Under the pieces are notes generated by a model, which was given only the letters and a program-made list of their open reading frames with translations, searched no databases and was not told where the DNA came from. Both the position numbers and the translations under genes were made by a program. A DNA stretch of 64,000 bases, from positions 88,901 to 152,900 of the forward strand of contig JAKCPI010027609.1 of assembly GCA_023213315.1 (NCBI GenBank), in the 5' to 3' direction. The DNA is from Euborellia annulipes (taxonomy: Eukaryota > Arthropoda > Insecta > Dermaptera > Anisolabididae). Every line of letters starts with the position of its first letter. Position 1 is the stretch's first letter. Of this stretch, positions 52,976 through 64,000 are shown piece by piece.

Positions 52976-54107
52976 AATTTAATGTAATAATATGTATCAA
53001 TACCACGAATTACCCGAGCTATGCCAGCATTTCTTCTGCTTCCTTTATTCCGTCAGACCGAGCGACGGACCGGCTTTTTTTTTCACTTGGTCGTGTCGAC
53101 TCCAAAGGGGAATATAGGTCATAATAGAAGAAGGCATTCAAAGATATTTGTGGCCCTCCAAATATTATATTGGTGATTCCTCAGAAAACGCATATTTTCA
53201 GTGCCGGAATTTTTAACTTTATACTTTTATGAAATAAATCAAAGAAAGGTAGTTTTGTTTAGTACTTGCCATCATAAGTAATATAAAGGTAATGGCCAAG
53301 CTCATTAAGCACTATTTCTATTTTTTTTAAGCTAATAATAGTACATGACGTCCATGGACATGATGTTTTCTAGGAAAATAATTTTTCACATCTTCACTGA
53401 TGAGATTAGAAGCATGCAAAAAGAATATTTGCAAAGTAAACCAGCTGACTAAACAAGTACACTAGTGACTATCACGATTTAAATGATGTTAAATACTTTT
53501 ATCTTGACCACAGACCTGATGACTTGAGGTTTACACTTTAACTTTACTTGGGAAATTTCTAAAAAAACTGGCAACACACCAACTAATAATCACAACATAT
53601 CAACTCTGTCTGAATCCAAGATGACTTCCCTTCTTCTCCAAAAAAGTACTGCTGGAGTCAAACGAGAGACTAGTATTTTTACATATAAAATCAAGTGTGT
53701 CCACTCACATGATGTTGAATCCTGTGACACTATATCACTGGGTATAAAAGTGAATCAAATTATTTTTATTTACTGGTATATAATCACTTCATTATCTTAT
53801 TTGTTTTTACTTAAATTATTTGAATTATAATTTGTTTCCTCAAATTTAATTAAATATAAATAAAAAATTCTAGTTCTTGATCAAAATTTGAGGTTGTGAC
53901 AGTCCAAGGACATGACAAATCATAGTCTGTGGACACTTTTAATACTAGATTTTATGTTGAACTATTAAAGTTGATTACTTACTTTTATTTATTGTTAACA
54001 TTAGCTGTAGTTTTCAAAAATATACAACAATATAAGTAGTATTTAACAAAAAAAGACCTGTGGCTAGTTTATATGCGTTTTCATAGGAATGACCCATATG
54101 CAAATAA
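52976..54107. other. spacer, no gene recognised
   Basis: A 69-codon open frame (53621-53830, plus) has no motif. The region is not obviously repeated in this window. Confidence 0.35.
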
Positions 54108-54109
54108 GT

Positions 54110-54346
54110 TTCCATACTCATTGATTATTCAAGAAAACCGATAATTGCCCATAACCGATGCTTAAAAACATCGGATTATTTATCCAATGATCAATTATTT
54201 CCATAATCGATTATAAGAATAATTTATTATTTGTCTAATAATCGATTATGAAAAATAATAGATTAATCGATTTTTTTTTGATAATCGATTATTAAAAAAA
54301 AAAATTGGTAAATAATCGATTAATCGATTATTTTGCACAGCCCTAA
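54110..54346. mobile_element. hAT-type element end with TCGATTA repeats
   Basis: Rich in inverted ATCGATTAATCGATTA phrases and ending TTTTGCACAGCCCTA; the complement TAGGGCTGTGCAAAA is a known hAT-type terminus. The other end is degenerate. Confidence 0.6.
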
Positions 54347-55258
54347 TCTTAATATGGATCGTTAACACCTATAAAAGGCAAAATGTTAAGGTTGCTGTTG
54401 AAACTTTGTTTAGAGAATAGCATTTTTTAACGCTGATTTTATTACTTAGCCTTTTAACACCCAATTTATGATGTTACGTTTTAACGTCTGTTTTTAAATA
54501 GGCCTGAATATCTGGGAATAAAGAGAAAAAATCAACCCCCTTCTCCACCCCAATACTCCAGTCCACCGCCAATACCTCTGAGCAGCAAGTTTGATTTAAT
54601 GGTTGGTTATTAAAGATAACATTTATCGAATATTAACAAAATAGCATTATATTTGCGTATCAATTAAAATTTAAAAAATACACATCCGGGATCTCTCTCT
54701 GTTATATATCTCTGGTGAGTTTGCATGTTTTAATTGATATGAATTTAATCTCCGAAAATTAGGGTGGATGGGGTATTTTATGTGCAATCACACTAAAACT
54801 TTTTATTCCAAATGATATTGTCTAATTTCGTGGCGTTTTATTTTTATCGGCCTAAATGTTAACATAAAAATAAGTCTAAGAGAGCGATTGTATATATAAA
54901 GTATTTGAGCCAATTTGAGCGGAATGGCGTTTTGACTGAACGTGTATGGGCAAGACTGAAGACTGATGGCCGTTTTCTTTTTGTTTTTTTATTGTTACTT
55001 AGTGGCAGGGAACAAAGTTAGTTTGGTTAAGAAGAAAAATTAGCGGCTTCCCACAGTCGAATGAGCTAAAAAGAACTTTATTCTGACTGGTAGTCTGAAT
55101 GCTACGTGTAAAATTATACTTGAATGAAGAAAATACTGACGGTTGGACTGATTCAGTCAGACTGACGGTATGATTGATCGTGTAAGGGCCCCTTTACTCC
55201 CTTTCGGCGAGCAATTTCCTGCCTTTGGTAGATAGAAAGAGATAGAAGGAAAGAGAAG

Positions 55259-55570
55259 GTGGGCTTGGCTTCGGCTAATCTCGCCTCCCTTCGCCGTCGC
55301 TCGGAAACGCGTTTTTGTTACGTTACATTTTCTCCCATTTCACTTCATAGGTCTGTCATTAAAGAAACCAAAGGTACAGCCCGTACAGTCAAGGACAATA
55401 TTAAGTCCCACCCTGAGGCCTACTTTACTGACTTTAGAGCCCTGCGCGTAGGCAACCATTTACGGAGGTCTGTCTTTTGTGTTGCCCTAAAATACAGCTC
55501 CTCTTGTGTCAATGATTTTTGCGCATTTCTTATCAAATATTACTTTAAAATTTTTGTCAGAAATTTTTGA
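55259..55570 (+). other. unclassified open frame beside the copia element
   Basis: 103 codons open, of which TVKDNIKSHPEAYFTDFRAL has a protein-like composition. The last ~70 bases overlap copia sequence on the other strand, so the 3' end is chance. Nothing recognised; the copia element is truncated against this sequence at about 55497. Confidence 0.25.
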
Positions 55571-56231
55571 TACCGACATAAGATTGTTTTTAAGATTGGG
55601 TATATGCAGAGCATTTTCAATTGTTATGTGATTGTCTTTTTGACCATTATTGACAAAAATATCTAGATAGCCTCTTCCAATTACATTTGTGCTAGAGGCA
55701 TCAGCTAAATTTATCTCATTAGTGATTTTAAAATTTTTAAAGGAGGAACGTGCATTACTCATGTGTGAGGTGCATCCACTATCAAGACACCATTTGTTAT
55801 CTTGATCGTCAGATTCATTTAAAACAGATAAAATTGCATTATAAGGATGGGAACTTTCATTTTTATTTTTATTTGAGACCCCGCAATATTTTCCTTTGTG
55901 GCCGTATAAATTGCATTTAATACATTTCCCATGAAATTTATATTTTTTAGAAAAACTTTGTGATTTATTAATAGTAGATTTAGCAGCCACTGCATTAATA
56001 TCATTAGAGGCTTTGGATTTCCTAGAATCACTCTCTTCGATTATTTTAATTTTTAAATTTTCAGCTTTCGGCAGCTCATCTCTTGATTCTATAGCACATC
56101 TAAAATTGTCATATTCGTCGGGGAGACTATATAATAATATTATTGACAATAGGTCGTTATTAATATCTATATTAAGGTCTTTGAGTTTATCTACTGCATC
56201 GAAGAAATTGTTTAAAAATGATCTGACGTCG
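55497..56231 (-). pseudogene. copia gag C-terminus and protease
   Basis: Continues the gag frame after the Transib insertion: LPDEYDNFRCAIESRDELPK is the C-terminal gag (UBN2-like) block. CIKCNLYGHKGKYC is the CCHC zinc knuckle (Cys-x2-Cys-x4-His-x4-Cys) that binds RNA. WCLDSGCTSHMS is the copia protease active site (D-S-G), followed by ALHIPNLKNNLMSVSKIS, the pre-integrase block. It breaks off soon after. Leaving out the Transib element plus one target copy (1349 bp) puts this part in the same frame as the start at 57927. I infer that the ORF was intact when Transib inserted. Confidence 0.88.
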
Positions 56232-57575
56232 CACAGTGGGCTGAGATGGGAAAAAAGCGGCCAAAATTCGAAAAAATGAACTTCAAAATATAAAAACGAC
56301 GTTTTGCACACCAATAATAGACTATATGTGGACTTCAGGACAATAATTCATTTTTTTTTTTACCCAACCCAAACCCGAGTTATAGAGCGCCAAAGTGGGC
56401 AAGAGAGCTTACTAACTTTTCTTTGCGTTTTAAGTCGTCATTTATTAATATTGATCCAAGTTTAATGAATTTTTTTTTGAATCTTAGATAAATTAATCTT
56501 CTATATGGGAATATTTTTGTTTTACTTGTATTTCAGTTATTTATTTTTAAATAAATTTTTTTTGTAAATAAAAAAAAAGCAATATAAATTTTTTTCAATT
56601 TCAAAAAAGTATATGGGCATCCTCTTGCCTTCTAACAAACTCAATAGATTCTGAAACTAGAATACATGTAGAACAATTGCATCAGAACTTTCTGCCCGAA
56701 TTTGCCCGCCGATTTTTTATTAATTTTTTTATAATTAAATCGGCAGAAAAACAAATGATTTCCGTCAAACCATATGAACTTCCCTCTGCTTTACAGATAA
56801 TATTGAAACGAGACAAAGGGCTGTCGGACAAAATAAAACCAGGCTATTATTAGAATGACCATAAAATTTTACGGTGGCCTCTTATGGGGCCTCAGATTTT
56901 GAAATATTTTGAAAAAATAATCTATTAAAAGGGAATATCCACTATTTTAAAATTTCATTTTTTCTTGTTCATATTCATCTTTAAGTATAATGACAGAGAA
57001 TAGAAGCCGACTCCAAGGGGCCCAAGGGGCTCAAGCCCCCTCCCCCCTGCCCCAATGTTGAGGGAAGAGAAAATAAGTCATCTTTGTAATCAGCAATCCA
57101 TTAAAATGTATATAAAGACGTATTGCTTATATAAAAAAAAATATATATTTCGACCCTTTGAGTAAGGGGTAGTTTACCCCATCTATATATTTTGTAAAAA
57201 TAGATGACATTTTTGTAACGAGTGACCTTTAAAATGTATATAAAACATATTGCTTGTAATTATCAAAAAAAAAAAATTTTGCTCCTTCAGTAAGGGGTAG
57301 TTCACCTCATATATGTTTGTTGTAAAAATAAATGTCATTTTTGTAAAACGCATATTTTTTTTTGATTTTTTGACATATGTTTTTTTTTATATTTCACACA
57401 TCATAATTTTTTTTTCAACTTTGTCAAGGGGTTATTTCAACCCCTTTCGGTAAAATATGAAAATATTGAAGGGTATAGAAGAACATATGATTATGTATGG
57501 ATAGTTTTAATTTTGTAAAAATCCGCCCAAAAAAAGATAATTTTGGCCGCTTTTTTTCGATTTCAGCCCACTGTG
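56232..57575. mobile_element. Transib-type non-autonomous element
   Basis: Ends CACAGTGGGCTGAGATGG and (reverse complement) CACAGTGGGCTGAAATCG continue matching through AAAAAAGCGGCCAAAATT, about 40 bp. CACAGTG is the Transib terminal heptamer, the same as the RAG recombination signal heptamer. The flanking 5-bp duplication CGTCG (56227-56231, 57576-57580) fits the GC-rich Transib target pattern CGNCG. No transposase core recognised in its 1344 bp. Confidence 0.9.
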
Positions 57576-57927
57576 CGTCGTCTCCTATATTCATTTTATT
57601 AAGAAGTAACTGTTTAAGCAATGTGGCCTTTCTAGCAGGCCCTTTTGGTTGATAAATAAAATGTAATTTTTTCCATACCTCATTTGAAGTGGAGCAGTCT
57701 TTTATTTGTTTCAGCTCAGACGGATTAATTGCTAAAATTAAATCTGGCCTTGCTTTAGCATCATACTTCATCCATTTTGCAGCAGTAACAGCATCGCTAG
57801 GCTTGACGTATTCTCCATTAACATAATCCCACAAATCGTTTTTAATTAAAATTGCTTGCATTTGGATTTTCCACTTATCAAAATTTTCCTTTCCTAAGGT
57901 TTCAATTTTTATAGGCACTGTAGACAT
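57576..57927 (-). pseudogene. copia gag N-terminus
   Basis: Starts MSTVPIKIETLGKENFDKWK at 57927; LGKENFDKWKIQMQAILIKN and LWDYVNGEY are the N-terminal copia gag block, followed by WMKYDAKARPDLILAINPSE and VWKKLHFIYQPKGPARKATL. It ends at MNIGDD, where the Transib target site lies. The open frame then runs into the Transib element to 57424, which is not copia sequence. Confidence 0.9.
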
Positions 57928-58055
57928 GATGCACTTTGCTTCTGAAGATCAAAAGAAAATTATTAAAATGGTTGACGATTTATTGATATATATATATATT
58001 TTCTTTTAGCACGACGAGGTTAAGATTCTGTTCAATCTTCTATACTTCTTTTATT

Positions 58056-58069
58056 CTGGGCCCATAACC
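58056..58069 (-). promoter_or_regulatory. copia primer binding site
   Basis: Minus strand GGTTATGGGCCCAG matches the internal initiator tRNA-Met segment used by Drosophila copia (half-tRNA primer), from memory. Confidence 0.8.
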
Positions 58070-58071
58070 TT

Positions 58072-58342
58072 TGTAGGGACAAATTCGGGAAGCCGATTGA
58101 AAGAATATAAGATTGATTATAATTACATTTATTTATATTTATTGAATATATTTTACATAGCGCAAGAGAGAGATGAGAAAGAGTAGTGAGTAGAAAAGGT
58201 GAGGTAAAACGAGGAGGACGGTAGACTCATGAGTGAGACGACGAGTTACGCATGCGCGTTGATGCGGCCCCACTGCCAACTTCTAATTAGTCGAGTTTCC
58301 CAATGGAAGTCTTCGGTTGGAGCTGAATTTATATTTTCAACA
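58072..58342 (-). repeat. copia 5' LTR
   Basis: 271 bp with TG...CA ends (coding strand TGTTGAAAATATAAATTC to TTTGTCCCTACA), followed after two bases by the primer site. It contains an AATAAA-like region (ATTCAATAAATATAAATAAA) before the end. Confidence 0.8.
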
Positions 58343-59760
58343 GTTAATAAACAAATTTTTTAATTAAATCCAAAGAATTAATAGAATTAAGTTAATGAAA
58401 TATTTTTTTTAAGAACTCGTATTGTAAAATATATCACATCTCATCATTTTATTCATTTCATTCATTTTATTGTTAAAAGACGTTGAATCAAAATATATCT
58501 AGTTTTTTTAAAAATAAAATGGTGAGATGTATATTTTACTATAAGAATAAAAATGAAGAGGGTTTCTGCACTACAAAAAAAGCCATTTAACTCCACTAAC
58601 TACCCAAACATCAAACAACTGGTCCTTAGTTATTTTTATTAAATTAAAAAAGTTTAATATTTCATTTTTAGCTAATAATTGGATTCAGCTTATTGTTAAA
58701 AAAAATTCAATGTTGATTTTCGATTTATCATTTATTTATTTATTTCGGTTTAATATAATCTTAATTTTATTTTGTTTCTGTTAAAAAAAATTTAGTTGTT
58801 GCAGTTCGCTTATATTTTTCATACAATATTTATTAAAAAAATAAATGAGATAACCTCACGTTTGTCATTGAGTAAATTTGTTTTTGTTTTTAATAAATGA
58901 TTTTTAAATACATACAAGTTTTAGAACAATGTTTCCGTTTTGATAACGTCAAGTTAGAATCGTAAATACTTGATTTAAATGAATATCTTTTGTTAAATAA
59001 AATGTTGCCTTTTTTTAAAACAATCGTTTACCTAAAAATATATATATATATATATATTCCGGTCGCTTTGTGACGTTGTGACATTGTGATTTTATTGCCA
59101 ACATTATTTCAAAGTTTATCAGAAGGGAACAATTATTGTCATAAATTAGTCGCCGTGTGGCTAATCACAAAAGTCGCTAACTTTCTACTCATAAATTGGA
59201 TTTTTATATATAACAAACAAGGAACGCCCTCGAGGAAATTTATTTTTTGAATGGTTTTTTAAATAGTATGTAGGGAAAAAAAGTTTTCAAAATATTCAAT
59301 TTACTTTTTAAAATTTTAAAATATTTTGTTTATTTGATCCAATGCCCGACCCTAGAATGTCTCAATTTTTTTTTTTATTCTGACTGGGGGGAGGGATTCG
59401 AAATATAAATTCATTTTTACTTTTTTTTTTTATACCTGTTTGCTATTAAAAATCAAAGCAGCTTTTAAATAAATAGATTACATTTATTCAAAATTTTTTT
59501 AATAATTTTTTTTTTATGAATATCGCCAGTGATTATTTATTCAATTTTTTGAAATTAAACGATTAATTGCCAATTATCTGTATTTATAATTTTTTACTAA
59601 TTAGATTCCGTGATTTGTTAATGAAAAGCTATTTTTAAAAATTTTTCTCTTTTATATCCTTCCTGTTTTTATTCGATGTCTGTTAGACTTTATTAATTAG
59701 TAGGACATTAGACTTAGGGTTAATTTTGAATATATTCCTAACCCTAAATTTTGGACTTCA
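58343..59760. other. AT-rich spacer, no gene seen
   Basis: Long A/T runs and a TATA microsatellite at 59038-59057; no reading frame or repeat recognised. Confidence 0.4.
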
Positions 59761-59764
59761 ATTA

Positions 59765-59830
59765 AATTAAAAAGCGAACCCTATCCACGAGAAGCTAATG
59801 TATCCTCTCTGAGCATCGGGTCACGTGCCC
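59765..59830 (-). repeat. SINE family 2 head fragment
   Basis: Minus strand GATGCTCAGAGAGGATACAT and CTTCTCGTGGATAGGGTTCG correspond to the A- and B-box region of the 41610 copy, degenerate. Confidence 0.45.
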
Positions 59831-60264
59831 TAACTTTATTATATATTATTAAAAAAAAAATTTTTTTGAATCTCATATCTTTCTTTATACTTCTAAAAGA
59901 ACAAGAGGTCCATTTTTTTCGTCCAGTGAGTGCCCGAGTCGAAATCGAACGCCTGGTTTGAGTCTACAAAACCTCAGAATCTAATTGTTGTCTAAGTAGA
60001 CTTAACAGAATCAAACTAGGATTTGAAAGCATGGTTTCTATGGGAATTTGATAGTCTGGTTTGGTTCTAACAAGTCTACTTATGTTCCTTTTTGACAAGT
60101 TTAGACTCAGACCAGGTATTCGAAATACTCGTTTAAGTCTACCAGATCTACTATTACGACCAGCAGTACTGAATGCTGGAATCCTAGTTTAGGCCTATAA
60201 ATTCTCATTTAAAATTTGTTTATATACATATATACAGAGTGACAAAAAAGTTCTGATAATTTTG

Positions 60265-60470
60265 TTAGATTAGCAAAGAGGTATGCTTGTTTTTTTCGCA
60301 ATGAGAAAAATAACTTTAAGAGTGTTTTCTTCAAATATTTCGAAGACATTTAATAGCACTTCACCGCTGATGAAGAAGTCCTATTAAATGCCATCGAAAT
60401 ATTTGAAGAAAACACTCTAAAGTTATTTTTCTCATTGCCAAAAAACAAGCATACCTCTTTGCTAATTTAT
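60265..60470. mobile_element. foldback element with degenerate hammerhead (4)
   Basis: Arms about 60271-60365 and 60372-60466, near-perfect (TTAGCAAAGAGGTATGCTTG ... GTGTTTTCTTCAAATATTTC). The arms carry TGATGAAG...CGAAATATTTGAAG. Core CTGATGA (60367-60373), GAA (60396-60398), ATAT stem III, ATT triplet and a CTTCA/TGAAG stem I are there, but stem II does not form on the plus strand. Confidence 0.6.
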
Positions 60471-60519
60471 ACAACTTGGCACGCCACATTCGAAATTTTT
60501 TACTTTCACTTACATCTAT

Positions 60520-60605
60520 ATATGTTAATATATATAGAGAGAAAGTATTGGATTCATGTCAAAAATTCGATGTCGAGATTTTGATGGATCTTCACGTTTT
60601 GCTCT
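60520..60605 (+). repeat. R repeat family fragment
   Basis: TATATATAGAGAGAAAGTAT and AAAATTCGATGTCGAGATTT, ends after CACGTTTTG. Confidence 0.7.
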
Positions 60606-61091
60606 TCATTTCGCTACAATTAAATTCTTAAATAAAAGGAAAATCAAATTAATCTTTAAATAAAATTATATTTTTTGTTTAAATATCAATTTTCTTTAAT
60701 TTGAGAATAAGATAACTAACATATATTTAAAAAATTTTAAAAATTCCAAATGCTCTTCGTGTCGATTTCAATATTTCTGGAGATTCATTACTGAAATTGT
60801 TTTAAAGAAAATATGGATGTAAAAATAAGTTTCCATCTCTAAAATAAATCACATTAATTTTTATCTTGACTGTATATGTAGGCCTATACCATTAGCTATC
60901 ACGTGTGGAAAAATATTTTTCTTTTCAGTAAAAACTTCATTTAGTTCTCTGGAAATGTGAAAAATATATAAATTAATTTTATAAATTTATAATCTTTTTT
61001 AATTTGTCTTCTTACCTTTCAAAATGACATGAATGGCCAATGTTCCTTGTATTCATTTATTAAAATTAAAGTGGCTTCTTCGGGCCAATGT
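60606..61091. other. AT-rich spacer, no gene seen
   Basis: No repeat or coding signal recognised. Confidence 0.35.
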
Positions 61092-61099
61092 GTTTTTAC

Positions 61100-62509
61100 T
61101 AGGAACCGACTGAATATTCGGTTTCGGTTACGGTTTCGGCCAGTTTCGGCCAAAAATCATGGTTTCGGCCGTAGTTTCGGTTTCGGCCAAAAAGTGGCCG
61201 AACCTTTTCGGCCGGCCGAAACCAGAGTCTGAAAAAATGGGATGAGACTCGCATGCAAAAAAAAAAAAAAAAAGGTCAAATAATTTGCACTTGTAGTCCA
61301 GTCAAATTTCACATTAAATTCGCAAATGCGAAATAACGCTGCATTTTTGGTATGTTATTTTGACCCCTTAGGAGAGTGTGAAACCACATTTGGCAATCAA
61401 AAAAAAGTTGTGCTACCTGCATAATACGAGAAAAATTTCAAAATTTTCGGACATTTTCAGTTTTTGCAGTTTAATTAAAAATATGGGCTTTTGACATTAG
61501 TTGTTATTATCATTTTTAAAGTGCATTAAATTTCAAACAATTGAAGCCAAACCACACCTTCGTAAGTTTAATAGTTTTTGAGATATGATGCAATTTCATG
61601 TAGGGCTATTTAAAACTTGTATTATTGGAATTTTTTGTTTTTTAAGTTTATAGGAGAACTATAAGAGCTAATGACCCCGTTTTGCCCTTAAATGAAAGGT
61701 AATTAAATGTGCTAAAACTCAATTTATCACAACTTTTCTCTTAGCAAGAGCCGTTATGTCGATATTGGGCTTTAAACATAAATAAAATTAAAAATTCTAA
61801 AATTTCTGTTGTGTTTTAAGCCCAATATCGACATAACGGCTCATGCTAAGAGAAAAGTTGTGATAAATTGAGTTTTAGCACATTTAATTACCTTTCATTT
61901 AAGCGCAAAACGGGGGTCATTAGCTCTTATAGTTCTCCTATAAACTTAAAAAAAAAAAATTCCAATAATACAAGTTTTAAATAGCCCTACATGAAATTGC
62001 ATCATATCTCAAAAACTATTAAACTTACGAAGGTGTGGTTTGGCTTCAATTGTTTGAAATTTAATGCACTTTAAAAATGATGATAACAACTAATGTCAAA
62101 AGCCCATATTTTTTTAATTAAACTGCAAAAACTGAAAAAAAGTGCGAAAATTACGCAGTTTTTCTCGTACTACGCGGGAAGCACAACTTTTTTTTAATTG
62201 CAAAATGTGGTTTCTGCATTCCCCAAGGGGTCCAAATAATATACCAAAAATGCAGGAATACTTTTACGTTTTGCGATTTAAATGTCGATATTGACTGGCC
62301 TATTGAGGGAAAAAAAATTTTAGTCTCCCTAAAAAAAAGTTAAAATGATTTTCACGGGAGGGAAAAAAAAATTCAAAAAAAAAAGGTAAAATGAAAAAAA
62401 AATTTTTATAGGAAATACAAGTTTCGGTTTCGGTTACGGTTTCGGCCGAAACTAAGGTTGAGGCCGAATATTCGGTTTCGGCTGAAAATCTTGTTTCGGT
62501 CGGACCCTA
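61100..62509. mobile_element. hAT-type palindromic element
   Basis: Left end TAGGAACCGACTGAATATTC, right end (reverse complement) TAGGGTCCGACCGAAACAAG; subterminal GGTTTCGGTTTCGGCC repeats. Perfect 8-bp duplication GTTTTTAC at 61092-61099 and 62510-62517. Most of the element is one palindrome: arms about 61260-61775 and 61813-62330 match, best in 61480-61775, around a ~38-base centre. No coding capacity. Confidence 0.88.
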
Positions 62510-62829
62510 GTTTTTACAACTAAAATTTATAATGAATATAATTGAAAAAATTAAATAGAATATAAGATTACATCTATATAAAAAAAATAAAAATAAAAAT
62601 AACAGCTAACCTTATCATTTTGTTTTGGCTTGTTTTTATAACGTTGACCCTTAAATAAATAAAAATAATTAATAATAATAAAGAAAATTAATGAAAAAAA
62701 ATGAAAATAAAACTTAAAACTTACTTCTTTTTTATCGATAATAAATCCAAATATCCAAGGAATGAAAGAAAATGAAAGGTGGTCATCTATTAAAGCTTTG
62801 GCGCTGAGATCGCACTGTTTTTAATTTTT

Positions 62830-63060
62830 TACCCGAGAGGATTAGAAGATTCAAACCAGTACTTCCCGAGTCAAAATCGAACGCCTGGCTTGAACCTTTT
62901 AGTTCTCAATTGAAGACTGCAAGGTTCAAGCCAGGCGTTCAAGTACTGGTTTGAACCTTCTAATTCTCCTGGCAGGCTCAGTAGGATCAAGCCAGGCTTT
63001 CGATTTTGACTCAAATACTGGTTTGAATCTTCTAATTCTCCTGGTAGAATCAGTAGGCTT
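62830..63060. repeat. inverted and direct repeats of a CCAGGCGTTCGATTTTG unit
   Basis: The phrase AATCGAACGCCTGGCTTGAA (62876) recurs inverted at about 62930 and 62990, and once at 59943-59962. TGGTTTGAACCTTCTAATTC and variants recur. Family unknown. Confidence 0.6.
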
Positions 63061-63061
63061 T

Positions 63062-63130
63062 CCCAAAACTTATCTTTGCATACACCCGGTCGCGGAAACC
63101 TTCCAGAACATATATATATATATATATATG
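63062..63130 (+). mobile_element. Penelope-like tail fragment
   Basis: AAACTTATCTTTGCATACAC, CCGGTCGCGGAAACCTTCCA and ACATATATAT match 29035-29090, the end of the Penelope-like fragment, again followed by an AT microsatellite. Confidence 0.5.
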
Positions 63131-63225
63131 GTTAAATAAAATTTCAATTATTAAATAATTTTATTTTATTTTTAATTTTTCAGTGTGGCCAACTGTTAAC
63201 ATATAAATAATAAATAAATAGTTTA

Positions 63226-63284
63226 ATATTTTTAGTTGCTTAGGGAAGCAGTGCTTCCCTTGCTTCCTCTAACTGCACGCCACT
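63226..63284 (-). mobile_element. hAT-type end fragment
   Basis: Minus strand CAGTGGCGTGCAGTTAGAGG then AAGCAAGGGAAGCACTGCTT, a phrase typical of hAT-type ends. Confidence 0.5.
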
Positions 63285-63758
63285 GGATTTACATTGTTTT
63301 GATTAGATTATATATAATTTTTTTTGTCAATTGTGCAAGTAGCATTAAATATAAATTTTTTTAGGACATATTTCATAAAAAATAATATTAATTATAGCAT
63401 TTGAAACAATATTCCGCGCTTAACCCAACTTTTAATTTTTTGGCGCTTGACACACTAATGCATAACAGGATCCATATATGGATGCTATGGATGTGTAAAA
63501 AATTAATTTTAAGAACTTTGACAGTTGCCGTTGTAATCCAAGTGCCACAAAATATATTATATTTTATAATTTTATAATTATATATATTAATTGACAGGCC
63601 CTGAAAGGGGGAGGGGAGCAAACTTTTTTTCTTAAAAATTTACTTACAAATAGGTACTCAAATTTGGCTAAAAAGATATTTAAATTAATTAATTGTTTAA
63701 TTGTGTACAGTTTATATACTCGTATAGTTCATATTTGCTTAATAGATTTGTTTTATAC

Positions 63759-64000
63759 TAGGAACCGACCGAATATTCGGTTTCGGTTTACGGTTTCGGC
63801 CAGTTTCGGCCAAAAATCATGTTTTCGGCCTCAGTTTCGGTTTCGGCTAAAAAGTAGCCGAAACCAGAGTCTGAAAAAAATGGGATGAGACTCGCATGAA
63901 AAAAAAAGGGTCAAATGATTTGCACTTGAGGGAGAAAATATTTAGTCTCCCCTAAAAAAAAAGTGCAAAATGATTTTTCACGGAAGGGAAAAAAAATTCA
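63759..64000. mobile_element. hAT-type palindromic element, second copy (deletion derivative, cut by window)
   Basis: Starts TAGGAACCGACCGAATATTC and matches 61100-61290, then jumps at TTTGCACTTG directly to sequence matching 62305-62370 (TTAGTCTCCC). The palindromic core (about 1 kb) is missing. The right end lies outside the window. Confidence 0.8.

Larger units (their letters stand above)
55497..58342 (-). mobile_element. Ty1/copia retrotransposon, 3'-truncated, split by Transib
   Basis: Minus strand: 5' LTR (58342-58072), half-tRNA initiator-Met primer site, gag start at 57927, a Transib insertion (57575-56232), gag zinc knuckle and protease, truncation at about 55497. Integrase, RT, RNase H and 3' LTR are missing. 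Confidence 0.9.

Overview
The window looks like an AT-rich intergenic or heterochromatic stretch of a metazoan nuclear genome, most likely an arthropod. The signs are the retroelement set (CsRn1/Kabuki-like Ty3/gypsy with a tRNA-Trp primer site, Ty1/copia with the half-tRNA initiator-Met primer site, CR1/Jockey-type LINEs, Penelope-like hammerhead sequences), tRNA-derived SINEs, mariner and Transib elements and very many 8-bp-duplicating hAT-type elements. I find no convincing complete host gene, rRNA or functional tRNA. Nearly all recognisable coding sequence belongs to transposable elements, mostly broken and nested. Species identification is not possible from what I can see.

Layout. 1-3090: minus-strand Ty3/gypsy retrotransposon with near-identical LTRs and a large internal deletion; a hAT-type element sits in its 5' LTR with a perfect CTAGTAAG duplication. 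3091-5420: hAT-like and SINE debris. 5546-6748: 3' end of a non-LTR retrotransposon. 7325-9450: possible TTAA-flanked element. 10157-17037: debris of an abundant unclassified ~1-kb repeat (called R here) that carries a ~95-nt perfect-type hairpin, plus SINEs and a TIR element. 17038-23460: a 6.4-kb LINE composite that splits one R copy. It consists of a LINE with an intact 941-codon ORF2, head to tail with a chimera whose 5' half is the same LINE and whose 3' end is a different LINE. 25981-29910: a 3.9-kb hAT-bounded nest with two smaller hAT MITEs, a mariner remnant, a Penelope-like fragment and a hammerhead foldback. 29680-31440: inverted duplication that copies one end of that nest. 32500-36195: CsRn1-type gypsy remnant split by a 2.3-kb hAT element. 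36971-41140: two long foldbacks with hammerhead ribozymes and an inverted SINE pair. 41600-48400: SINEs, minisatellites, a Transib fragment. 49210-52624: two tandem copies of one DNA transposon; the second has an expanded 88-bp minisatellite with a higher-order pattern. 55497-58342: copia element split by a Transib-type element with a perfect CGTCG duplication. 61100-62509 and 63759-64000: two copies of a hAT-type palindromic element.

The most interesting signal is a set of foldback (inverted-repeat) elements in unrelated sequence whose arms encode type I hammerhead ribozymes: CTGATGA, a short stem II, GAAA, a tiny self-complementary stem III, then an NUH cleavage triplet closed by a matching stem I. 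Three are structurally complete on paper, two of them on both strands, and three more are degenerate. All three good ones share an extra U directly after CTGATGA. This fits Penelope-like retroelements or the small animal retrozymes derived from them, arranged here as foldbacks without a visible reverse transcriptase.
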